The notes under the pieces are model-generated. The model was not told the DNA's origin, made no database searches, and was given only the letters and a program-made list of their open reading frames with translations. From Undibacterium umbellatum (GTDB taxonomy: Bacteria; Pseudomonadota; Gammaproteobacteria; Burkholderiales; Burkholderiaceae_D): a stretch of DNA of 64,000 bases. The position numbers were made by a program, and so were the translations under genes. How positions within the stretch are numbered: position 1 is the stretch's first letter; every line of letters starts with the position of its first letter. Where the stretch lies: contig NZ_JACOFX010000009.1 in the NCBI RefSeq assembly GCF_014284125.1, positions 143,155 through 207,154 of the forward strand, written 5' to 3'. Below are positions 10,170 through 16,298 of this stretch, one piece after another.

Positions 10170-10361
10170 GCGCAAGTCTTGCAAGCATTGAAAATGTCAG
10201 GGTACGCAAGCACTGGTGTGAAGCTGTCTTCTCACGCCCCCAGTAAGCAAACTGCTCCTATTTGACGAACCTGCTGATGGTGATCAGATAAGACCTGGTC
10301 CACCGCACCACTCCGTCATATGTCTCTTGCATTCCATTCATTTGTTGTGCTCGCATTTTAT
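10170..10361. other. Non-coding stretch before the MFS promoter region
   Basis: This is the left part of the 310-bp gap between recQ and the MFS gene. I see no open frame with a credible start and ribosome site, and no strong hairpin. The functional elements of the gap (promoter and two palindromes) lie to its right and are listed separately. Confidence 0.5.
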
Positions 10362-10379
10362 TTTGGTTATACGACCAAA
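10362..10379. promoter_or_regulatory. Operator-like palindrome O1, upstream of the MFS promoter
   Basis: An 18-bp site with arms TTTGGT and ACCAAA around a 6-base centre (TATACG). It shares the pattern TTGGT-N6-ACCAA with the second site at 10421-10438. It lies just upstream of the -35 box. The layout suggests binding of a dimeric repressor (TetR- or GntR-like). No regulator gene is adjacent. Confidence 0.65.
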
Positions 10380-10385
10380 TATCTC

Positions 10386-10414
10386 TTGCACTTCAGTGTG
10401 ACGTCATCTATATT
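10386..10414 (+). promoter_or_regulatory. Sigma70-type promoter of the MFS gene
   Basis: A -35 box TTGCAC (10386-10391) is separated by exactly 17 bp from a -10 box TATATT (10409-10414). Transcription would begin near 10421, inside the second palindrome, leaving a leader of about 60 bases before the MFS ATG at 10480. Confidence 0.6.
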
Positions 10415-10420
10415 CCAATT

Positions 10421-10438
10421 ATTGGTTAAACAACCAAT
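10421..10438. promoter_or_regulatory. Operator-like palindrome O2, at the MFS transcription start
   Basis: An 18-bp palindrome with 7-bp arms ATTGGTT and AACCAAT around a 4-base centre. It fits the same TTGGT-N6-ACCAA pattern as O1. The two centres are 59 bp apart and bracket the promoter, with O2 over the expected start point, a typical repression geometry. Confidence 0.7.
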
Positions 10439-10479
10439 AAATTATCGAATCAATTTCATAGAAGCAAGCCACAGCCATC

Positions 10480-11802
10480 ATGAATTCTCAAATTGCACTT
10501 GAAAAGGACGACACTCCCGGTACATCGTCCATTAGCAGCGTCTATGGAAATCGTGGTCGGACGATTATGCTGCTGGTATTTCTGACTTTGCTCAATATTC
10601 TGAACTTTGCAGACCGTTTTCTCATGCAGGGCTTCGCCGTCGACATGATCCATGACCTGCAGTTGAGCAACCTTGAATTTACCCTATTGACTGGTTTTGT
10701 CTTCACTACGTTTTATACGATGATGGGTTTGTTCATGGGCGCACTGGCAGACCGTATCCACCGACCACGCCTGATTGCCATCGGCATCTTTAGCTGGAGC
10801 GCGCTGACTGCTGCCACCGGCTTTGCCAATAATTTCATGCAACTGAGCTTGCTACGCATGTTTACGGGCGTGGGTGAAGCAACCTTGACGCCTGCGGCAT
10901 TGGGCTTGTTAGGGGATAGATTCAAGCCGCACCACCGCGCTTTTGCCGCAGGCTTTTACTATCTGGGTGCGCCAATAGGCATAGGCATGGCTTTCATTAT
11001 TGCTGGCACGCTTGGGGCAGCAATAGGCTGGCGTAATTGCTTTTTCACTCTAGGGGCAATCGGCGTGGTATTGACTGGCTTTCTGCTTTTCTTGCGTGAG
11101 CCGCGTGAAGAACAGCAAGCAAAGCAGGCCGCCAGCAAGCGCCCTATCACTGCTATTTACAAAGAAATCCTGCAGACCTTGCGTGCCTCGCGCGCATTGT
11201 GCCTGCTCATACTTGGTGGCGTACTGGTCATCTTTGCTCAGGGTACGTTCGTGCTTGACCAATTATGGCTGGTGCAAGAACGGCACATGAATCAAAAATC
11301 TGCCCAGCAACTGGCAGGAATCATGTTTATCTCAGGTGGTGTGCTGGGCTCGTTGCTGGGTGGTTATCTCGCTGATCTGCTGCAGGCCCGTCGCATTGGT
11401 GGACGCCTTTGGTTTCTGGCGCTGATTTATCTGCTTGGAGTTCCCGTGGGCTATATTTATCGCTTGCTTGATACAACAGGCATGGCATTCTATATCTGCA
11501 TGTTCATCGGCAGCATGATGATCACCATAGGCTATGGTCCCATATTCGCCTGCTTGCAAGATCTGGTACCAGCACAACTACGCTCTACCATGACTGCATT
11601 CATGATCTTGTGCATGACTTTGTTTGGCACTTCACTTGGCAATTTGACGGTGGGTGGATTGGCTGACGTATTCAGGGCCGCGAGTGACAGCGCACCCATC
11701 ACAAAAGCCGTCATGGTGGGGATGACGCCCTGGCTACTGGCAATTCCTTGCTTTGTCCTGGCAGCAAGAATGATGGAAAACAAGGCTGAATTACATGATT
11801 AA
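10480..11802 (+). CDS. MFS transporter, spinster-like
   Basis: A 440-residue inner-membrane transporter with about 12 hydrophobic helices. It carries the MFS signature between helices 2 and 3 (GALADRIHRPRLIAIG) and a GEATLTPAALGLLGDRF stretch of the kind seen in spinster-type (Spns-related) bacterial MFS proteins. The first 30 residues are a soluble, acidic tail. The substrate cannot be told from sequence; relatives in this group move organic anions, aromatic compounds or lipid-like molecules. It is monocistronic. Its promoter is bracketed by two matching palindromes, so expression is probably repressor-controlled. The gene that follows is convergent. Confidence 0.85.
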   Translation: MNSQIALEKDDTPGTSSISSVYGNRGRTIMLLVFLTLLNILNFADRFLMQGFAVDMIHDLQLSNLEFTLLTGFVFTTFYTMMGLFMGALADRIHRPRLIAIGIFSWSALTAATGFANNFMQLSLLRMFTGVGEATLTPAALGLLGDRFKPHHRAFAAGFYYLGAPIGIGMAFIIAGTLGAAIGWRNCFFTLGAIGVVLTGFLLFLREPREEQQAKQAASKRPITAIYKEILQTLRASRALCLLILGGVLVIFAQGTFVLDQLWLVQERHMNQKSAQQLAGIMFISGGVLGSLLGGYLADLLQARRIGGRLWFLALIYLLGVPVGYIYRLLDTTGMAFYICMFIGSMMITIGYGPIFACLQDLVPAQLRSTMTAFMILCMTLFGTSLGNLTVGGLADVFRAASDSAPITKAVMVGMTPWLLAIPCFVLAARMMENKAELHD

Positions 11803-11985
11803 CAGCGCCCGCACAAAAGTGAAAAGACCTTTGAATGACCGAGGACGAGTGTACAGGTCTGGCAATGGCGAATGAGAAAGGTTTTTGCAGCCTGTACACC
11901 CTGATGAAGGAAATAAAAATTGCCTGCCAAGTTGCTTGATTAATTGATTGATAAATCCGGGCAGGAGCCGTCACTTCAATGCTAT

Positions 11986-12480
11986 TCAATACTCAAAAAC
12001 TGCCATCACTCTCACGCCTCGATGAGCAGCGCCGCGCAAGCGTATTGCGCCTTTTTCGCTAAAACGGTATTCCAGCCAGATGCGGTCATTACCTGTGGGA
12101 GAATAACGCAGACCAAAACGGGACAAGGTGTCTGGGTTCTCCTTCTTGGCAGCGAGAGTAGTCGATTGACTGTAATACTCTTTCGTAACACGAGTATACA
12201 AGTCTTGTCCATTTGCTGACTGGGTAATGCCTGCCCTGCCTGTCAACTGCGCATCAGAAACAGATGGCACTGGCGGGCCATTCAAATCAGCCGGGTTTGC
12301 TGCACGAACCAGTGCTGTCTTGTCGTCCGCCAGGCGCGCATCGGCCGGTAGTGTCCTGAATAGACTTGTCTGTTGCACCGCATTCTCCATACTGGCAGGA
12401 GCTTTAACATCCTGCGCACAAGCATATTGTGCACACATAAAGAGGCTGAAAATGAACAGAGCTAAATCGTGGGCGCTCAT
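11986..12480 (-). CDS. Exported protein of unknown function, last gene of a micro-operon
   Basis: From the ATG at 12480 this is a 164-residue protein with a cleavable signal peptide (MSAHDLALFIFSLFMCAQYA, then CAQ). I chose this start because a GAAGAG ribosome site lies 6 bases upstream; the in-frame ATG at 12486 is too close to it, and longer starts add unrelated residues. The mature part holds a Thr/Asp-rich region and a C-terminal segment FGLRYSPTGNDRIWLEYRFSEKGAIRLRG that looks like a beta-hairpin. I do not recognise the family. The start lies 3 bases after the stop of the 24-residue peptide gene, so the two are almost certainly cotranslated. Confidence 0.7.
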   Translation of the reverse strand: MSAHDLALFIFSLFMCAQYACAQDVKAPASMENAVQQTSLFRTLPADARLADDKTALVRAANPADLNGPPVPSVSDAQLTGRAGITQSANGQDLYTRVTKEYYSQSTTLAAKKENPDTLSRFGLRYSPTGNDRIWLEYRFSEKGAIRLRGAAHRGVRVMAVFEY

Positions 12481-12482
12481 GA

Positions 12483-12557
12483 TCATCTCTTCATGAAAAC
12501 TGAAGTCAGCAAGACCAACGCCAATACCCCATACAAGATGACTTGTGGTGTACGCAT
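12483..12557 (-). CDS. 24-residue membrane peptide
   Basis: A short open frame beginning MRTPQVILYGVLALVLL and ending FMKR. It has a strong Shine-Dalgarno AAGGAGAA about 4 bases before the ATG. The peptide is a single hydrophobic helix with a basic residue near each end, the form of many bacterial small membrane proteins. Its stop is 2 bases before the ATG of the exported protein at 12480, and the 60-residue frame ends 25 bases upstream of it. Position, ribosome site and composition support translation. It may act as a small membrane regulator or simply couple translation of its neighbours. Confidence 0.6.
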   Translation of the reverse strand: MRTPQVILYGVLALVLLTSVFMKR

Positions 12558-12582
12558 GATCTTCTCCTTCTGGCAAACCCGA

Positions 12583-12765
12583 TTAATTTTCGACCAGACT
12601 CATATGTCCTGGCAACTTGGAATACGAACGCCCTTGTGGCAACTCTATCCGGATATGGGCGTATTCCCATTCAACTTCATTCGCTTCTGCCGCTGCCTTC
12701 GCGGTCCGTAATGCAACCATGAGCCATTGGTGCGCAGGCGCTTTATTGATGGCGATGATGATCAT
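12583..12765 (-). CDS. Small 60-residue protein, first gene of the micro-operon
   Basis: The frame encodes MIIIAINKAPAHQWLMVALR and then a mixed-charge C-terminal half (ANEVEWEYAHIRIELPQGRS). It is soluble in character, with one short amphipathic N-terminal helix. An AGG-type ribosome site lies about 8 bases upstream of the ATG. It ends 25 bases before the 24-residue peptide gene. No family is recognised. Support comes mainly from its place at the head of a tight three-gene set; it could still be a chance frame. Confidence 0.45.
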   Translation of the reverse strand: MIIIAINKAPAHQWLMVALRTAKAAAEANEVEWEYAHIRIELPQGRSYSKLPGHMSLVEN

Positions 12766-12829
12766 GATCTTGCCTATGCAAAAAATGTCATATGTGTTTT
12801 TGTCTTGTTTTTTTAAACTCTTGCTTTAC

Positions 12830-13098
12830 TAGAACTCATTTCATAAATAGGGTGAGATGCGTTTGCCTCATAACGTGGGCTGGCAAGGCGGACGAGGCAG
12901 TCAATAGCTTTGCCTATTGACAACGAGTCCAACACAGTCCAGCACGCGTTATGAGGCAAACCCTTCGGGAACTGACGATTTGGGCGCATTGCAGCGTTGT
13001 GCCGCTTGCAAAGGCGGACGCCTTAGCTGCGCGTCACGTCTTGCACTGCATCCCAAATCGTCTTGTTCGCACTCATCCTATTTATGAAATGAGTTCTA
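12830..13098. mobile_element. MITE-like element with 22-bp terminal inverted repeats
   Basis: Perfect 22-bp inverted repeats lie at 12830-12851 and 13077-13098, beginning TAGAACTCATTTCATAAATA. Inside are two side-by-side hairpins: arms 12861-12875 / 12947-12961 (15 bp, GTTTGCCTCATAACG), which enclose a small stem 12900-12907 / 12914-12921; and arms 12974-12984 / 13052-13062 (11 bp, GACGATTTGGG). The element is 269 bp and non-coding. Both ends carry TA, the target duplicated by IS630/Tc1-mariner-type transposases, so mobilisation by an IS630-family enzyme is plausible. It lies between the micro-operon and the Rho_N-like gene and supplies that gene's stop codon. Confidence 0.75.
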
Positions 13099-13428
13099 CT
13101 TGTTACGCTTGCCGTAATCCACTGCCAGTTCCAGTTCAGCCTTGTTCATGCTTGAGCGGCCCTTGACATTTTTCTTGCGAGCTTCCTGGTACAACTGTGC
13201 ATAAGTGCGTCCCATTGGTCCGCTATGCGAATGAAGTCCGCCACGCCTACCTGCAGGCATATCCTGCAAAGAGGTTTTGCTCGCCTCCTTGCTTTCACCG
13301 TGCTGCGCTCTCTCTTTGTTAACGGTACGTGCAGCAATTTCTGTAGCCAAGTCTGGCTCACGGCCACTTTTAATCAACCCATCCTTGATATGTTTGAACT
13401 GGCGCTCTCTTTGCACTCCAGGTGGCAT
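13096..13428 (-). CDS. Small basic protein with C-terminal Rho_N-like segment
   Basis: A 110-residue basic protein. Its conserved core reads RERQFKHIKDGLIKSGREPD, then EIAARTVNKERAQHGESKEA, and ends in a segment resembling the Rho-factor N-terminal SAP-like fold (TYAQLYQEARKKNVKGRSSM). Proteins of this type are often labelled 'plasmid stabilization protein', but I know of no proven function, and chromosomal copies are common in proteobacteria. The C-terminal fold suggests nucleic-acid binding. The stop codon TAG at 13096-13098 is the first triplet of the MITE repeat, so the last residues may have been altered by the insertion. Confidence 0.75.
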   Translation of the reverse strand: MPPGVQRERQFKHIKDGLIKSGREPDLATEIAARTVNKERAQHGESKEASKTSLQDMPAGRRGGLHSHSGPMGRTYAQLYQEARKKNVKGRSSMNKAELELAVDYGKRNK

Positions 13429-13693
13429 GTGGCATTGTCAAATCCCCATGACTGGTTTTTACTTACTTCGCAACTTCAGCACGTTATCTTGCTTCCATGA
13501 TCTGTATAGTAGTCGCCAGCCTCGTGGAACAACATCGGACCAGGATGAAAGTGATGTAAGACTATGCTGACGAGGTTGCTGCCATGTAGCGCAAACTCCA
13601 CAAGGCACAATACCAAGGTGCGACAGGGTAAAATTGTGCAAATTACTGCTGACCGATTAATCACCATGCCCCGAACAACGACAGACTATCCGC

Positions 13694-14386
13694 ATGTCAC
13701 GCACTGAGCGCCTGTTGCAACTGATGCAAATCCTGCGCCGCCACCGCTATCCCGTCAGTGGTGCGACCTTGTCACAAGAACTGGGTATCAGCCTGCGCAG
13801 CCTGTACCGCGATATCGCCACATTGCAAAGCCAGGGCGCAAAAATCGCTGGTGAAGCAGGCATAGGCTATGTCTTGCAACCCGGCTTCACATTGCCACCG
13901 CTGATGTTTAGCGAAGAAGAAATTGCTGCGATTGCCCTTGGGTCAAAATGGGTAGCACAGCAGGCTGACCATAAACTGGCACTCGCCGCCCGTGATGCAT
14001 TGGCAAAAATCGCCTCGGTCTTGCCATCAGAATCCAGACAGGAGCTGGAAACCAGCGGCCTCCTGATCGGCCCCAGCAGCAAGAACGCAGGCAATGATGA
14101 ACAGCTACGCCAGATACGCCTGGCCATACGCAAGCAGCACAAACTCGTGCTCGACTATCAGGATGAAACCGGCCAGGCCAGCCAGCGCACCATCTGGCCC
14201 TGCGCACTGGCTTTCTTTGATAGCCTGCGCGTCATCGTGGCCTGGTGTGAATTGCGCAATGACTTCCGGCATTTTCGCACTGACCGCATACAGCACTTGC
14301 AGGTGGCTGAGCAAACCTATCCACGGGCGCGCCAGGCGCTGTTGAAGGAATGGCGTGAGCAACAGGGGATCAGGGCTGAACGTTAA
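13694..14386 (+). CDS. YafY-family transcriptional regulator (HTH plus WYL)
   Basis: A 230-residue DNA-binding regulator. Residues 1-60 form a winged HTH of the DeoR/HTH_11 type (LLQLMQILRRHRYPVSGATL, then LGISLRSLYRDIATL). Residues about 140-200 form a WYL-type ligand-sensing domain (IRKQHKLVLDYQDETGQ, TIWPCALAFFDSLRVIVAWCELRNDFRHF), in which the canonical W-Y-L positions are partly changed, as is usual for the YafY subgroup. WYL proteins bind small ligands or nucleic acids. The target is unknown: the next gene (LacI type) is on the same strand 98 bp downstream with its own upstream region. Confidence 0.88.
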   Translation: MSRTERLLQLMQILRRHRYPVSGATLSQELGISLRSLYRDIATLQSQGAKIAGEAGIGYVLQPGFTLPPLMFSEEEIAAIALGSKWVAQQADHKLALAARDALAKIASVLPSESRQELETSGLLIGPSSKNAGNDEQLRQIRLAIRKQHKLVLDYQDETGQASQRTIWPCALAFFDSLRVIVAWCELRNDFRHFRTDRIQHLQVAEQTYPRARQALLKEWREQQGIRAER

Positions 14387-14484
14387 CAGCTGCTTGACCG
14401 CATAGTTTCCGCTCTGGCTGATTTCGGTTTTATAATGAATGTAAAATACTTCAGCCGTACCACATTCAAGCCAAGAAAAAACAG

Positions 14485-15552
14485 ATGAAAGCCAAGACGG
14501 ACACCACAATTGACGTACACAAGTCCGCCAGCAAAGAACAGCGCCGTTTACAAATGGCGGATATTGCACGGCTGGCTGGGGTCTCCACCTCGACGGTGTC
14601 GCGTGCCCTGAGTGGCAGTACCCTTGTTAATGACGAGACTCGTCAGCGCATTGCTGAGCTGGCGCGCTCGCTCAAATATTCCATCAATATGGATGCCCGC
14701 AATCTGCGCCTGAAGCAAACGCGCACGATTGCCGTGGTCGTGCCTTTTGACTCTGAAACCCGCCAGCATTTGTCCGACCCTTTCTTTCTGGGAATATTAG
14801 GTAGCCTTGCCGATGCATTGACTGACCGTGGTTTTGACATGCTGTTGTCACGTATCGATGCAGAACATCTCGATAATGCAGCGCAGATTTTTGATACCGG
14901 CCGGGTGCTGGGCGTGATCCTGATAGGCCAGTGGCGTCATCATGATCAGTTGAACCAGTTGGCGGCGCGCCATGTGCCCATCGTGGTCTGGGGTGCGCAA
15001 TTACCGCAGCAATTGTATGTGACCGTGGGTAGTGACAATGTCACTGGCGGACAAAAAGCCACAGAGCACCTGCTTCAAAGCGGGCGCAAGCGCATCGCCT
15101 TTTTTGGGGATACGCAACTGCCTGAAGTAGCGCAACGCTATGAGGGTTATTGCAAGGCACTGGCGCAGCACAGTATTACCCTTGACGAGAAACTGGTGGT
15201 GCCCGCTTCATTCATAGAAGAAGGTGGCAAGCTGGCGGTGGCTGAATTGTGCAGCCGCAAAACCAGCTTCGATGCCCTGTTTGCCTGTAGCGATTTGCTG
15301 GCCATGACCAGCATCAACAGCCTGCGCGAAAATAATTACCGCGTACCGGATGATGTCGCCGTAGTTGGTTATGACGACATAGAACTGGCACGCTACTTCC
15401 ACCCGCCACTGACTACGGTACGCCAGCCAATGGCGCAGGCAGGCCTGGCGTTGGTTGATGCCCTGTTGACCCTGATAGAAGATGGCAATAGCAAAGCACA
15501 GTTGTTGCCTACCGAATTGATGGTCAGGGCAAGTAGTGTTTCCGTCGGGTAG
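14485..15552 (+). CDS. suxR: LacI-family regulator of the sucrose locus
   Basis: A 355-residue LacI/GalR repressor. After a 25-residue basic lead comes the HTH (MADIARLAGVSTSTVSRALS) and hinge helix (DARNLRLKQT), then a periplasmic-binding-protein-like core ending in the usual TTVRQPMAQAG. It stands just upstream of a TonB receptor, amylosucrase, fructokinase and sugar symporter on the same strand, the gene content of the Xanthomonas sux locus where SuxR is the LacI repressor. Two 16-bp sites with the TTGCAA...TTGCAA pattern in the following intergenic region are its likely operators. The symbol is given by analogy of context. The inducer is probably sucrose or a derivative (inference). Confidence 0.85.
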   Translation: MKAKTDTTIDVHKSASKEQRRLQMADIARLAGVSTSTVSRALSGSTLVNDETRQRIAELARSLKYSINMDARNLRLKQTRTIAVVVPFDSETRQHLSDPFFLGILGSLADALTDRGFDMLLSRIDAEHLDNAAQIFDTGRVLGVILIGQWRHHDQLNQLAARHVPIVVWGAQLPQQLYVTVGSDNVTGGQKATEHLLQSGRKRIAFFGDTQLPEVAQRYEGYCKALAQHSITLDEKLVVPASFIEEGGKLAVAELCSRKTSFDALFACSDLLAMTSINSLRENNYRVPDDVAVVGYDDIELARYFHPPLTTVRQPMAQAGLALVDALLTLIEDGNSKAQLLPTELMVRASSVSVG

Positions 15553-15692
15553 TGCAACTGGTGCCGGATAGCTCCTTCACTGACCAAGTTTCTTGTCTTC
15601 AAAATTTTCTTTTGAGGTTCCGCTATTCCGTGGTGCTTTGAAACATACCGCGGAATACGGCATACATCGTCCATTTAGCAAATGGACCCGCA

Positions 15693-15708
15693 TTGCAAAC
15701 GATTGCAA
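15693..15708. promoter_or_regulatory. LacI-type operator 1
   Basis: TTGCAAACGATTGCAA, a near-perfect 16-bp palindrome with a central CG, the hallmark of LacI/GalR-family operators. It lies 140 bp after the regulator gene and 297 bp (centre to centre) from operator 2. Confidence 0.8.
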
Positions 15709-15989
15709 CAAATTATAGAAGTCGAAGTGTTCGCACAGAAATCCTCAAGAATTTCCCATGAATTTCATTGTGCATCGCAACATATACAGCTTTTCCCAAT
15801 TCACCTGTTGTCCACAAAGCACATAGATCGATAAGTATTTTCACCCTGCCTTATTTGAAATAAGGGCGACAGATATCTGGCAAGACCTCATAGTACGCAA
15901 TCCTTTGCCCTACCCCATCTCCAGCCCTTAACTGCACATTATGAAATTTACCAGGGAGAAATGTTGCACCATTTTATTGCACTGCATCT

Positions 15990-16005
15990 TTGCAATCGAT
16001 TGCAA
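15990..16005. promoter_or_regulatory. LacI-type operator 2
   Basis: TTGCAATCGATTGCAA, a perfect 16-bp palindrome with a central CG, 294 bp upstream of the TonB-receptor ATG. With operator 1 it would allow looping by a tetrameric repressor or dual-site control. Confidence 0.85.
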
Positions 16006-16298
16006 TTAAATTCTTTTTACCCGATAATTCTCTTCACCTGCACTACAAAAGATCTTCAACAGCGTTTGCCTTGGCAAACCAGGGATCGCAAAAAAGCGCC
16101 ATAGAGTACGACGGCTGATTTCGAATTGAACCAGCCTGAACGTCCAAAGAGCGCGGCGAAAATTGTTGGAGGTCTTTTGTGACTGGCACAGCATCACCGC
16201 TATGAGCATGGTGCCTGAGCTAAGGCAACAAGGTACTAGACATGCGTGCGCAGACTTGTTCTGTGCAGCTTTATAAAATGATGACAGCGGAGACAGCA

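Larger units (their letters stand above)
15553..16298. other. Regulatory intergenic region of the sucrose locus
   Basis: About 745 bp without a credible gene between the LacI regulator and the TonB receptor. It holds a perfect 8-bp-stem hairpin at 15669-15687 (GTCCATTT-AGC-AAATGGAC), two LacI-type operators listed separately, and a GGAG ribosome site at 16289-16292 for the receptor. An imperfect stem near 15629-15662 (TATTCCGTGGT against ACCGCGGAATA) may end the regulator transcript. Open frames here, such as one on the minus strand at 16006-16311, overlap these sites and look accidental. Confidence 0.6.
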
